Shown in pieces: positions 21,495 through 32,734 of a stretch of 59,243 nucleotides of DNA. The stretch is from Fonsecaea monophora (Eukaryota > Ascomycota > Eurotiomycetes > Chaetothyriales > Herpotrichiellaceae). The stretch is from positions 1 to 59,243 of the forward strand of contig NW_019174082.1 in assembly GCF_001642475.1 (NCBI RefSeq). Direction: 5' to 3'. Numbering within the stretch: position 1 is the stretch's first letter; each line of letters begins with the position of its first letter. Position numbers and translations under genes: made by a program. The notes below the pieces were generated by a model. That model was not told where the DNA came from, searched no databases, and saw nothing but the letters and a program-made list of their open reading frames with translations.

Positions 21495-21514
21495 AGACAG
21501 ACAGACAGACAGAC
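21495..21514. repeat. (AGAC)5 microsatellite
   Basis: Five perfect AGAC units. A shorter AGAC run also follows the QPRTase gene near 7416-7432. Confidence 0.9.
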
Positions 21515-21911
21515 CCTCAACTAAGATATGAAGTCCCACATCCACATCTATGTACCCAGTTATCCACCATCCACTCCTGTAGAAGAAAGATGGGTGGGTA
21601 GATAGCTGGATCTCTATCGGTCCCAGGTTTTCATGATCCAAAAACCGTACCAAAGATGAAAAATTGAAACGAGTGGAAGATGGATATCTACCCCTTAGTG
21701 CTATGTCTACGAGCACCTGTCTCTGTAGAACATATTCGGTTCGATACGAGTGGAGTCGGTGTGTGAATGGGTACCAAGTACGAGTACGAGTATGCGTACA
21801 CGTGGAGTAGGAGGGGAGGAGGAGGAGTATACATCTATTGTGTCCATACATCCATTGGATACATACTTGGGTAGATCCGGTATGGGATACTCGTACACGG
21901 ATAGATGGGTC

Positions 21912-21931
21912 GGTAGGTAGGTAGGTAGGTA
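21912..21931. repeat. (GGTA)5 microsatellite
   Basis: Five perfect GGTA units. The same tetranucleotide recurs at about 35228-35251 and 35335-35350. Confidence 0.9.
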
Positions 21932-22297
21932 TTGGTTGCAGATTATGTACTCGCTAAGTGCTCGTAGACTGAATCCCATTCCATCTATGGTACAGTATAC
22001 ATTGTACGTATTTTACCCCTAGTATATACATGTCCCCGTCCCCGTCCCTGTCTCTACATCCGGGGCCTCGAGAACAAATGAGACTTCTTGCCGGATCGAA
22101 CGAAAACACAAGTTGAACACCATCTCCAAGCATCTGCTCGCTTGGTGTTCATCTAGGTCCTGTACCTCGCTGCTTGTGCTTGTCCTGGTATTGATCCTTG
22201 CACTGTAAGACACAATAGCATAATATCTTCCAAGGCCATGACAACCGAAATGTCTTCCTCTCTCTCCCTTCCACCTTCGCCATCAGATTCGGTCCAT

Positions 22298-23286
22298 CTA
22301 CTTAATCTTCTTGGCCTTTAAGCGGATAGTCTCGTCATTCACAAAGATACCCTTCCCCTTGTACGGCTCGGGTTTCCTCCACCGCCGAATCTCCGCCGCA
22401 AACTGCTTGATGACCTGCTTGTCGCACCCCTCGAGCAGGATGCGGGTGGGTTGGGGGGTCGAGGCCTTGACCCCCGGGGGCACGCCCATCTCGACCGGAT
22501 GCGCGTACCCGAGCTTCAAATTCACAAATTTCTGGCCGGGGTATTGCGCCGTCTTGGTCTGTGCGGTATCTTCGATCGTGGCGCGGTACCCAACGCCGAC
22601 CAATCTCAGGATGCAGAGGTGGCCTTCGGAGACGCCCGAGACGGAGTTCTGGACGAGAGCGCGCATGGTCCCTAGAAACCGCCGAAGAGAAATTGTTAGC
22701 ACTGTTTTTCCTCTTTCCTGATGTAACTCATTCCAAAGTGAACATCAGCTACGATGGCCTCGCGCAAACTCACCCCACATTGCCCTCTGATGTTTCTCCG
22801 CCGCATCCTTGACATTGATATTGATCTTTTTGGCAGACTCGTCCAGTTCGGCTTGTAGATAAGGCGGCAAAGGCACCGTCATTTGTCCTGCGCACACCCA
22901 ACGGATCAGCCACCAAAACTTTCCAAATGCCTTTCCCTGGCCCTCTTGTGACACTTCCCACACCTCCTGGCTTTCTTACCTAGAGGACCCGTAACCTCCA
23001 ACGCCATGTTCGGTGTGTCTGGGTGTCGACTCCGCACGTTTCCCTTGGGCAGCTCGTAAAACCGCAGCGACACTTCGGGGGGCACGGTGATGGGCGCTCT
23101 GCCGATACGGGACTGGTGGCTCGGGATCTGGGTCTGGGGTTCGACGAGCGTCGAGGCATGTCTTGCTCTAAGCGGCCGAGATATAGATAGTGCTGGGACG
23201 AGGAACGATGGGATCTCGCGTGGCCCTGAGCGGCTGGCTTCGCGGACCAGGCGGCGAAAGGAGGATTGGAGGCTTGTGCAAGCCAT
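22298..23286 (-). CDS. MRPL6: Mitochondrial large-subunit ribosomal protein uL6m
   Basis: Structural protein of the mitochondrial 54S subunit. Exons 22980-23286, 22774-22887 and 22298-22671 give 264 aa. The first 50 or so residues are rich in Ser and Arg (SSFRRLVREASRSGPREIPS), consistent with a mitochondrial targeting sequence. L6 hallmarks: GRAPITVPPEVSLRFYE, MALEVTGPLG joined to QMTVPLPPYL across intron 1, a TMRALVQNSVSGVSEG start after intron 2, VGVGYRATIED, YPGQKFVNLKLGYAHPVEM, and the C-terminal IRRWRKPEPYKGKGI, the L6 signature. Codon phase is kept at both introns. The ATG at 23286 is the first after an in-frame upstream extension that lacks similarity. Confidence 0.93.
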
Positions 23287-23686
23287 GATGATGGCCAGGG
23301 AGAGATAGGGCGGTCCTCGAGTAATACGGCGAGGTAATTTAGGCGGTGGAATTGCTGTTAGCTCATCACTGAGCGAAGCTCCAGAGTTACGAGCTTTCAA
23401 GACGCTCTCGGTCGCGGACGCTGCAAATGGTGTACAAAGTAACAAAAGCTGGCTTGGAAATAAAGACCGTTGGCATGGACCTTTTTCGCGAACTCCGCAG
23501 TTTGCTGCATTGGCAAATGAGGAAGCGTGTGGACCAATCATATGGCAACTCAGCTCAAGCTCCACTTGAAGATCACACTAGACTGAATCTAGGCGAGCTT
23601 CGGATCAACTACATAATATTATGAATTGACAACCAATTCTCTATTCTGACCATGATGCATACATACAAGGTATAGAGAAAGTCATC
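23287..23686. other. Intergenic (uL6m 5' region)
   Basis: The 400 bp between the uL6m ATG and the stop of the atypical kinase. An open frame on the minus strand runs upstream of the uL6m ATG, but has no similarity. No element recognised. Confidence 0.45.
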
Positions 23687-25347
23687 TTACAGCTTCAACT
23701 TTGGATGATCTCCCGTCTGGCGGTATTTCTCCGTATATCGAGCCAGCCCGTCCTGCGTCCTCCCTACCAATTCATACGGATTCGGCCTCCTCGAGGGATC
23801 GATCCGAAGGCAGTCCTCGACCAAACTCGTCAGCTCGGACGAGTAGAACCGACTCCGGTAGCCCATCAGGGCAGAATAGCCGTGTTTCCGCAGGGTGTTC
23901 TCCATGCCCTCGGCCTTGTTGATCACCTCGTTAATGTCCTCGTTGTAAATATCTAGGTTCATCAGCCCGTAGATGTTGGCGCCGATTTGCCAGACGACGT
24001 GCTTCATGGAGTAAGGATGATTGGCGCCTCCCAGAACAGGATGATGCCATCGTTCGCCATAGCGACCAAAGTCCCGTTGTTCCTGTGTTCGGATAGACAC
24101 ATCAGTTTCTCATCTATCCTCGCTTTGGGAAAGGTAACGGGAGGACGGAGGAGATCGGTAAGAGATGTGAAAGACGAAAACATACCGGAGGCATCCACAC
24201 AATCGTCCCGTATTTCTTCCATCTCTTACTATTTCTGCTATCGTCCAGGCTCGTGTACTCGGCCATACCCCAGTCTGCGACTTTCACCGTCGGATACGGA
24301 ATACTCTTCTGGTTTGCAGGCGCATCGCCCAGCAAAACTGCCCCATCTGATTAGCCAGATCGATTAGTTCATTGCTGAACACGTACCGTTCTCTGCCTTC
24401 AGGTCCAGGTGCAGAGCAAAGTGGTCGCCCCGAGGCGAGCGGACACCAATGCTATCCAGCCGAAGAACCTTCATGTGATAACACGCCTGGGCAAAGTCGT
24501 GAAATGCTTGCCACACAAACGCTTCTGGGATCCGCTCTCTGCAACCAATCCAACATATTAGCAAAACTGAGCTCCTGTTTGGGTGTGACCCTTATTCTCT
24601 CTTTTTGGAGGTGAGGTGGCCCGCCTTACTGTTGACGATTTCTTTTGTTCCGTGCCCGGTATTTCTGGATCAGGTCATGCAAGGTACCGTATCGGTAGTA
24701 TTCGAGGTACAATCTCCATTTTGGTCGGTCGCCGTCAAAGAATCTCATCTCGCGCACCTTGGCAACGTTCCGACATCCCTGGTTCATCAATGCCTTTACC
24801 AGCACGGCTTCGGTGGGTACCGTTGGACGGCCCTCCTCGTCAAGCTCACGGTCGTCGAGGTCAGACTGCTTGATCGCAACGTCCTAGACAAGAGAGATCG
24901 GTGAGCAAAGGCTCCTTTTGACAACGGAGGTGTTGATCGCCTTACATCCAAAACCCTGCCGGTTTTGTCAAACTTGGACCATTTCCCAACCATACCAAAT
25001 GCCCCGCGGCCCAGGATGTCCGTACACTAAACGATAAAACCCAGACATCAGCAATGACAGAATCTAGGAAGAAGGAGAAAGAGTGTCCCCTTTCCCCGAC
25101 TTTCAGAATTTGATTTATCAGGGGCACATACCTCCCACATACTATCCTCTTCGCGCTCAAGCTCGAGATATGACCTGGACAGAGCAAACGCCTCCACCCG
25201 TCCATCGTACCACTCCTTCTCCTGTCTCCACCGACGCACCCGCCGTCTCGTTTTCTCGCCGTCGTGTGTCCATTTTGCCCGATCGTAGGGTGAGTTGTAG
25301 GTCGTGGCGATGCGGAAATTGGCGCCTGGGAGGTCCCTAACCTTCAT
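23687..25347 (-). CDS. Atypical Ser/Thr protein kinase-like protein
   Basis: Six exons (25132-25347, 24946-25026, 24630-24883, 24387-24538, 24186-24346, 23687-24082) give 419 aa in frame. Kinase landmarks are all present but several are altered. The Gly loop is LGRGAFG (77-83), the ATP lysine is in VAIK (K104), and the catalytic loop reads HLDLKAEN (227-234) with D229 and N234 kept but HRD changed to HLD. The metal site reads ADWG (258-261) instead of DFG. APE is PPE at the exon 5/6 junction. The C-lobe has SSELTSLVEDCLRIDPSRRP. A long acidic/basic N-terminal segment (RREEDSMWE region) precedes the kinase. Catalytic Lys, Asp and Asn are retained, so it may be active. It resembles expanded fungal orphan kinases; no substrate is suggested by the context. 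Confidence 0.82.
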
Positions 25348-26505
25348 GATGACACAACCATCGACAGCTTGAACTCAATTAAACAAGATTTGTAAAACTG
25401 AGAAGTTGCTCGAACAGTACACAGCAAAAGAGAACAAGGGGATGGGTTGAAAATCTTTCGACGAAGCATAGGTCGGTCGATCGAACGACATCGCAAAAGT
25501 TCGTTCGAGACCACAATTGGTCCCAAATACACGGCTTTGCAGGGCACAAAGCAGACGTTCGCGTAGACGAGCATTCTCCTCGTAAAGAACTCCATTGTGC
25601 AGACATCGGAAGGGGTGTTTCTTGCTTGAACTTCAAAGAGACGTCGAGGCCGAATCCGGCATCTTCGAAGACGGCGCTTTGACCATCCCCTCGGACTCCA
25701 TTGAACAAGGCGTGGCGAACAGAGCCAGGTTCAGTTCATTGTCTAGCAGATATCTTCGATCTAGACTCTGGACGAGGATGTACGAGTTAGTGTGAGTAGA
25801 GAGTCTTCAGTTCCCCTCAGGAAAAGGGAAGTGTCATTGGTGAGAGAGAGTGTGTGTCAGAGAGAAAAGATGAAGAGTGGAAGGGGTTAATGACCAATTC
25901 AGCCCGTCCAAATTATTTGTACGGGCCACTTTGCATCATCACAAGCAACAACAATCTGATGTCTTTGAAACCTTCTATTGGAAATTTGTAGATGAGGGCT
26001 CGAGGTGTCAGAGGAAGTCAAGATGAACCAGCCGAGACTCTGAAGAAAGAATGGACTGAGGCCGCAACACATATCACAAGAAACAAAGGAAGGCACCATG
26101 TATTCGGTACTTCGTTGGAATTCAGAGACCATGCACATCAGATTCACCAACTTTATGAACCTCATGGAAAGCCATTCCCTTCATCATCTCGTGTACCATG
26201 CTCCTCCACCCCCTTTATTGCCGCATTCGAACCAAGAATAGATTTTTACGCAATATTATTAGATTTTTTCATCGTCCAACGAGGCTGGGATTCGGCATTG
26301 TCTTCCAAAACCGCAGCCGTTCATGGTCGGACGGTTTGGTGCTCTGCTGATGCTTTCAAGGATAAACCATATCGACCGCTAAAATGCAACAGCAAAAGGT
26401 ATAATCAAAGTGAGTGACACGCTGTTGCTGCATCGTGAGGTTTCGAGCAACAGTGTTGCCTTCGCTCCCCCTTTGGAATCAACCTGGCGTCCCATGCTCT
26501 GCTCT
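25348..26505. other. Intergenic
   Basis: The 1.16 kb between the kinase ATG and the Dbf4 stop. A GA/GT-rich tract lies near 25840-25868, in the upstream region of the kinase. The plus-strand frame 25992-26417 starts with ATG but has no recognisable domain or codon signal, and is not called. Confidence 0.45.
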
Positions 26506-28595
26506 TCAACATGCTTGGAGTTTTGCGAGAAGGGCGTCCAGCTCTGTCCAATTGGACTGAGTCATTGCAAACTTTCGGTGCTTGCGGGATACAACATGCT
26601 ATGTTCAAGTCAGACTTGGCCCTGACGGTAATTTCAATGACTTACCTCGTCAAAGTCTTCATATTTGTCACGGCAGTTCTCGCAGTACCCTGGCTTGGGA
26701 TCTCTCTTAATAGCCTTCCTCCGCCTCGAAGTCTGCGTGGCCCGTTCAGCTGCAATGTCATCGGCATGGGAGTCTGCCTCTTCTTGTATTCCGCCCAACT
26801 TTTCTTGAGCTTTGCTTTTGGCTGCCCTTTGTGGAGCAGGACCCCGGGCACTCTTCAGAACCCCGGCAAGGTCATTCATACGATGAGAGGACGGAATAGA
26901 GCCTACAGAAAGGCTTCCGGTATGGGTGCGCTCAAGGACTTGACGCTGTAATTGATGATGCACCTCTTTGCTCGTGCCGGCTTTGACTCCAGTGCCCGCC
27001 GTTGAAGAAATCATCTGTGACTGGATTGCTGAAGTCAGATTGGATCTCTGTATCCCAGATGCTGCTGGTTCGCGAGGCATGTGTAGCTGCGGTGGGCGGA
27101 CAAATTCCAGATCGCCTCGCTTCGGCATGGGTGGAAACGATGGTTGACGTTCCATGACAGCAGAGTGACTCTTTGAACCCCTCTCCTTGTCCAGGTCCAT
27201 GGAGGCATTTGCACCGTTGTTGACCGGTTGCAGGGCTTTCCTGGGGCTCGTACGGCGAGGAGCATCGTTACTCGCAGTGGTGACAGTAACGTGTGATCGG
27301 GTGCGCGGAGCATGTTGCTCACGCTGTTGCTGTTGCTGACGCTGCTGCTCCTGCTGCTGCAAGGCAAGCTTCTGTGCTCGCCTCTGCTCCTGCTCGATGT
27401 CCTTCTTCATGGCAGGGTCTTCGACGAATGGACATTTCCCAACACTCGCAGATCGGAATTGAGGCCATTCACCATCGGTCCTCCGTGCCACTTTCGGATA
27501 GTCCCTGACCAAGGTGGGACGGTATTTCTCATCCATGTCATGAACATAGATGAAAGGACCCTTGAACGCCACCATCGACATAGATGGTAACTCCCTTTCC
27601 GAAGCGACACCAAGCTTCTCGTTCCTCAAGACTTCCCCCAAATCTTCCTGCTGGAGTCGGGTGGTGTGGGCCGATGCCCTGGTGTGATGGCCATGATTTC
27701 CGGTGTCATCGAGGACAGAGTTGAGTACTCTTTGCAACTTGTCAATGGAATAGATCTTCATGCCCATTTCTTTCCCCCGAACGAGGATATCCATTGGGTT
27801 GACGGCATTGCGCATCACGTGGGAGCCGCCATGTCCACGAGGGTTCTTTTCAAGTAAAGATGGGTTAATGGTCTGAGGGTGTTCTTCAGTCGGAGATGGT
27901 TGTGCAGCTCCATCTCCGGCCGCATTGGTCTTCCCCAGCTCCACCGGGATAGGGCGAGCTGTTACTATGTGCGTGACAGCTTTTGAAAAGAACTTTTCTT
28001 CTTTCTACAACAATGTCAGCAAGATATACAGCGCGAGGCGTCCCCGTGTGAAACATACCGCACCAAGAGCTGTTATGTGTCGGAGGAAGCGCGACTTGAC
28101 CTCCTCGGGAAACCCGTCAAAGTAGAACCTGAAGGAGGGAAACACTTTCCGATAGTGTCGTTGCCACATCTTAAGTCCAGAATCTTCTTTGGAGAGTGTT
28201 TCGATGTTCTTGGTCACACGAAGACCCGCAGCAGTTCGATCTTTGTCCCTCGAAGCGACCAATCTCCTTTGGAAAGCAGTCGATGCAGACTCCCCATGGC
28301 TTCTTTCAAAGACACGACCCTCCGTCAAGGCTAGATGGGATTGTTTTTGTGGGGTAGCTGGGTTGTACACCTCTCGCCCAGCCCTATCTATGGCCAGGCG
28401 TTTGTGAGGATGTTCATTCTCCTGCTGGGACACGTTCGCTATGCTTCGGGGCCGTTTAGAACTGCTGTTGGTGAGTGGCCGATGGGGAGAGTTGGTAGCA
28501 TTTGCTATGCTGGCCAGTGGAACTCGACGAGAGGAAGTCGCCATCTTGGAGAGAGGATCGTGGGGTGAAGGCGGTACGAATACAACAGCGGCCAT
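26506..28595 (-). CDS. DBF4: Dbf4/Dfp1-type regulatory subunit of Cdc7 kinase
   Basis: Activator of Cdc7 (DDK) for origin firing and checkpoint control in the nucleus. Exons 28059-28595, 26646-28004 and 26506-26598 give 662 aa. Motif N (BRCT-like) is around 139-200: FYFDGFPEEVKSRFLRHI, then KEEKFFSKAVTHIVTARPIP across intron 1. Motif M is YRPTLVRDYPKV...GKCPFVED. Motif C is the DBF zinc finger, GYCENCRDKYEDFDE joined over intron 2 to HVVSRKHRKFA, giving C-x2-C-x9-H-x5-H. The small last exon ends NWTELDALLAKLQAC. Between motifs M and C there is a Gln-rich tract (QQQEQQRQQQQQREQ; CTG-rich DNA at about 27318-27362). An internal Met18 is an alternative start. Aspergillus NimO is the named filamentous-fungal counterpart. 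Confidence 0.93.
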
Positions 28596-29717
28596 TCATA
28601 AGGATAGAAGTGGTTGTCTCTGCTGGCTGGAGGCAGGCTGGGGGAGAGAGATGGGCGAAGGATGGCAGGACGGTAGAATGGCAGGGAGGGGTATCTGGTG
28701 TGGTGAGAGTGTGTGTGGTATTGAAACCACGCGACCGACGCGCCTCGAGTGTCTCGACTCCAACTCCAACCACCAAGATTAAGAAGTGCACATAATAGGG
28801 CTCAATAAAGGATATGTGCAATAAAACCAGCACGAGCGACTATGAGGAGATAGAAGTGAGTGGGAGCAGCAAAAAAGAAGCAGAGACACTGGACAAAAGG
28901 TGTGTGGGTGAGAGAGAGAGAGAGGAACTCGTAGTGTGTATTGTTTCGAGTGTTGACATTGGACAGTTCCGGGAGAGCAGCACGCAAGAGAGAATTGGAG
29001 CTGGTCTGGGTCTCTGAGCCACTGGGAGCTGGTTGTTTGGTGGCTGCGGTGGGTCCCCAACTTGCGCCGGTTCGTCTTCTGTGCCGGGCAACAACCGACC
29101 AATATACAAAGCACCCGGATGGGAACATATCTCTGTTGGGTGTCTGTACTAGGCACTCGCTGCTTACTACTCTTTCATGCAGGGTATCCAAATAATAAAC
29201 AAATAACAAATCGAAAGAAAATCACACTGGTATCATCGTAGCTGAATTATTTATTCAATGCCACCCAGCATATTCAGTCTTGTAGCATTACATATGGCCT
29301 AGTCATACAATTTGCGCCTCCGGTTGCCTGCCACCGGTTTCCCTCCTATTTCCCACGTTCTCTGCTTCAGATCGTGGTGATCGACATATGTGAAGAATAA
29401 CGTATGGATTCCCGTCATGCCGTGACCTGCTCGAGAATCGCTGTGGTGGTGCTTGATGTCTAATAGTATCTTTGGCAGACCGAGACTGCTTCCCGACACA
29501 TGGTGAAGGCTGTTCAATCCCGCGTCTCTGCCAATATGGCACCGTGCCGACCCGTCCCTCGATTTTCCAGACTCGATGCTGTTATCATGGGAAGGCTAGG
29601 GGCCTTGACGAACTCAGGTTGAAAGTCCAGTTTGAGCCGAACATATTTGTGTGGTACTCGACTTTGTCGAGCTTGAGGTGGGAGAAGTGTGGTGGTTGCC
29701 CCAGGTTGAATGGCAAT
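28596..29717. other. Intergenic
   Basis: The 1.1 kb between the Dbf4 ATG and the stop of the STK32-like kinase, including the Dbf4 promoter. A GA repeat lies at about 28911-28924. The several overlapping open frames near 28779-29209 are low-complexity artefacts. Confidence 0.45.
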
Positions 29718-31515
29718 TTAGCTGATGATATGTCTTGCTCCAACTTTACCCAAAACGCCCGCCTCTTTTGGTTTGGGACTTCGATCCCTTCCCTTCTTCC
29801 TGCTAAGGAACCCTAGCATACTGCCACTGCTCTTCTCCAGTTTACCTCCGTCGCCCAAGCTGTCTTGCGGGTGCGGAGCGGTCTGATCGGCCAAATTCGT
29901 CCAGCTTCCTGACTCGTCCAACACCATTTGAACTCCACCCCCTTTACTTGTCTGCCGCGTGGCGGGCATCGGTCGCTGAGGAGGGATAGGTCTGCTGAAT
30001 GATTTCGAGGAAGAGGCGGGTCGACCATGTGGTCCAGATGGCAGAGATTGCGGCACTGCCGCTTTCAATTCATCCAATGGTGGATAGCTTTCTTCGGCCC
30101 GTGGAGGCGATGTGACTGCGGTGGGTGATATCGGTGGCGATCCGTCTGGCGAGGTAGGAACAGAATGTGAGTCTGGTTGAGCAATATCTAATTCGACATG
30201 TTCTTCCGGCACGGTGCCAGCAACTGCAGCTGCCGCACTCCTATGATATTGTTAGCATCGTGCCCAACTAGGTCCGCGGAAAATCCTGCTCGTACACATC
30301 ATAACTGGCCAGGGTATAGTCAAAAGGCTCAAACATTGTCTCGATCATGCGATGAAGTTCGTCTTCCCGAATTTCCTTGCTCGTAGCATCGTTGCGCAGT
30401 TCCGCCCGCGGTTTCTGTTTCCGCGCTCGAGCCTCCAAGGGGGCCTCTTCTAAGAGCAATTCTTCCAGATCGTAGGTGGCATCAAAGTTGGTCTTTTCAC
30501 TGGAGGGAATAAACACGGGAGGGATTTGCTTTCTTTCCAGCGCTTCAAAGTTGATGCTAGTGAAGAAGGGATGCGAGGTGAAGGTATCGAAACCAGTGGC
30601 GCCGATTCGTTTTCGTCGGTCTTTCTCGATCAGAGCTGTCATCGCATGAAGGCATGGCATCGACACCGGAGGCTTCGTAACAAAATATCGGGGGTTAGCC
30701 GCACAAATTTGGTCGACCAATTCTTCGTGAGTCCGTGCTTCAAACGGCCTCTTCCCATAAACACATTCGTACATGGTCACCCCCAATGACCACCAATCAA
30801 CTTCACTGTAATATCCTTGACCTCTGAACACTTCTGGTGCGAGATATGCCAAGGTTCCTGACTTGCTTATTAGAGGCTTCCCTGGCTTGAAGTCGGAGGC
30901 GACGTTGAAGTCCGCCAGATGTACGTGACCCTCCGAGTCTAGTAGCACATTATCCGGCTTCAGATCGCGATGGACGATACCTTGACTGTGGATGTAGCGA
31001 AGGGCACAAGCCAGCTCGGCCATCCAGAAGCGGATCGTGTCCTCGGTGAAGGACTTCCGCTGGATGTGAAAGCGAAGGTCACCACCATTCATCAGGTCGA
31101 CCACGAGATACAGATATTCGACGTCTTGGAAACTGTAGCGCAGATTGCACAAGAAGGGGTGGTTTAGATGCTCGAGCATTCTCCGTTCTCTGATGATATT
31201 GCGAACGCTTTCAGATCGAACCACTGCGATACAGTTAGAGATAACCCGATGGGCTGCTTGTGGCTGCTTGTTGGCATCATGGCTAAGAACGGACCTTCAT
31301 CCTTGCGGATATATTTAAGAGCAAACGTCAAACCAGAGTCTTTGCGCTCTACAATGCGAACCTTCCCAAAAGCTCCTTTGCCCACGACTCTTAACAGGCG
31401 AAAGTGATTGAGGTTGACTGACTCAAATGTGAGCGCATGAATGCATAGTCTTCGAAGGTCCAGACAACTCACCTTCATCGGTCAAGACCACAGGCTTGCC
31501 TTGAGAATTCCCCAT
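29718..31515 (-). CDS. YANK/STK32-type AGC protein kinase, N-myristoylation site
   Basis: Exons 31473-31515, 31295-31417, 30296-31223 and 29718-30240 give 538 aa. The start MGNSQGKPVV fits N-myristoylation (Gly2, Ser6-like context), as in animal STK32 proteins. The kinase domain covers about 18-280: GKGAFGKV (27-34), ALK (K49), HRDLKPDN (140-147), and ADFNVA (159-164), where DFN replaces DFG, a hallmark of the YANK group. SGTLAYLAPE (177-186) follows. Beyond the kinase lies an AGC-like acidic/basic segment, DLEELLLEEAPLEARARKQK, then a Ser/Pro-rich tail (SPPISPTAVTSPPRAEES) and a basic end, FLSRKKGRDRSPK. Introns keep frame; the donor GTCCGT of intron 2 is weak. Function in fungi is poorly known. 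Confidence 0.9.
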
Positions 31516-32704
31516 TGACCAATCAAGGGAAAATAACAATAGCACCAAAATTCCTCCACTAAGGTAGATGTGTCACACCAGGAAGTAACATAGAGGTTTC
31601 AACCCGGATGGTGGTGGAAATAATCGAGGACGTCAGATCAGGAACACCGTGGTGGCCAATAGTTTGGTCGATAGATCTGTGGTAGCAGGTACCACAGATA
31701 TACGCTGGGATTGCGGTGAGGATTTGGAGCTGGAGTTGAGCGGTTGACGATCAGGCTGTCTGATCGATCTTCAAGATTTATCCAAGCCACATGAAAGTTC
31801 AATTAGGATATGTCAGAGCATGCCTCACTAGACAACCGAGGTTGGCAGACCAAGGGAGAGAGTGTCGGTAAAGAGGATGGAAAAAAGGGTCGAGGAGGTG
31901 CCGGCCAGCGTCTAATTCTAGAATCAAAGATGTCGGTGCGGTGGGAGAAGCTCAGAAAATATCGCTGTCAGCGGAATATCTGAAGGGGCGAATGCTGCAG
32001 CCCCAAAATGACAGGAAAAGGAACGGCAAGGCGACAAAACTTGACGGAGGAGACTTTGGAGTTGTACGAGGTACTTGTCGAAATAGTGAAGAAGCAGAAC
32101 AAGAAGGCCCGGGGTAGCGTGGAGCGAGCCAGAAAGAGGATATGGTACGATTAAAAAGGCTGTCCACGGTTGAGATAGCAATGAATCATTCGGGCATGAG
32201 GGCTCGACAGCGGCGGTCAGGGTCCTAATACCAGAAAGTGTAGTAGCCGAAGCATCAAGTGCGCCTTCTAACGTCGTTTAGACTGGTAAGGCGGAGGTCA
32301 ACCTTTTTGACAGGGGACCGGGGGGGATGCAGTCCCTTGCTGCTACTCCAGTTCCAGAAACTGGGCTGTCAATCGGTTTTGATGTGCAAAGGGGATGATA
32401 GTCCCCTGTGCGACGAATGACAATTGATCGATGGACACCGATTGTTGAGCTATGTCGCAGGCGGATGGGTGGGAACGCAGATGATGATCGACCAGGGGCG
32501 GTTCAAAGGGTAGCTCAGCGCACGACTTCAAGACTCAGAGGACGGCGAGGCGGATAGGTAGGCGATAGAAGGAATCAAGAAGAGGCCCGAAAGAAACGAA
32601 GAGTGAATTAATTGTGGACTGGATTTTTCTCGAAGGCGGCCCCATAGTTGGAAGAAGGAGAAGAAGGCGAGGGAGAAGAAATGAAGAGGCCCGTTGTTCC
32701 AAGT

Positions 32705-32734
32705 CCATCCATCCATCCATCCATCCATCCATCC
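32705..32734. repeat. (CCAT)7 microsatellite
   Basis: Seven CCAT units plus CC; the minus strand would read WMDG repeats if translated. Related CCATC words continue as far as 32833. Confidence 0.9.

Larger units (their letters stand above)
21201..22297. other. 3' intergenic region with simple repeats
   Basis: These 1.1 kb lie between converging genes. They contain (AGAC)5, (GGTA)5 and a GTAC-rich patch near 21770-21803, all listed or discussed separately. The long minus-strand frames here (for example 21288-21851) are products of low-complexity DNA. Confidence 0.5.

Noticed and set aside
21288..21979. Two long minus-strand frames
   Set aside because: Built from AGAC, GGTA and GTAC low-complexity DNA; composition is not coding-like.
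25992..26417. 141-codon plus-strand ATG frame
   Set aside because: No recognisable domain, lies in intergenic low-complexity sequence and has no conserved features.
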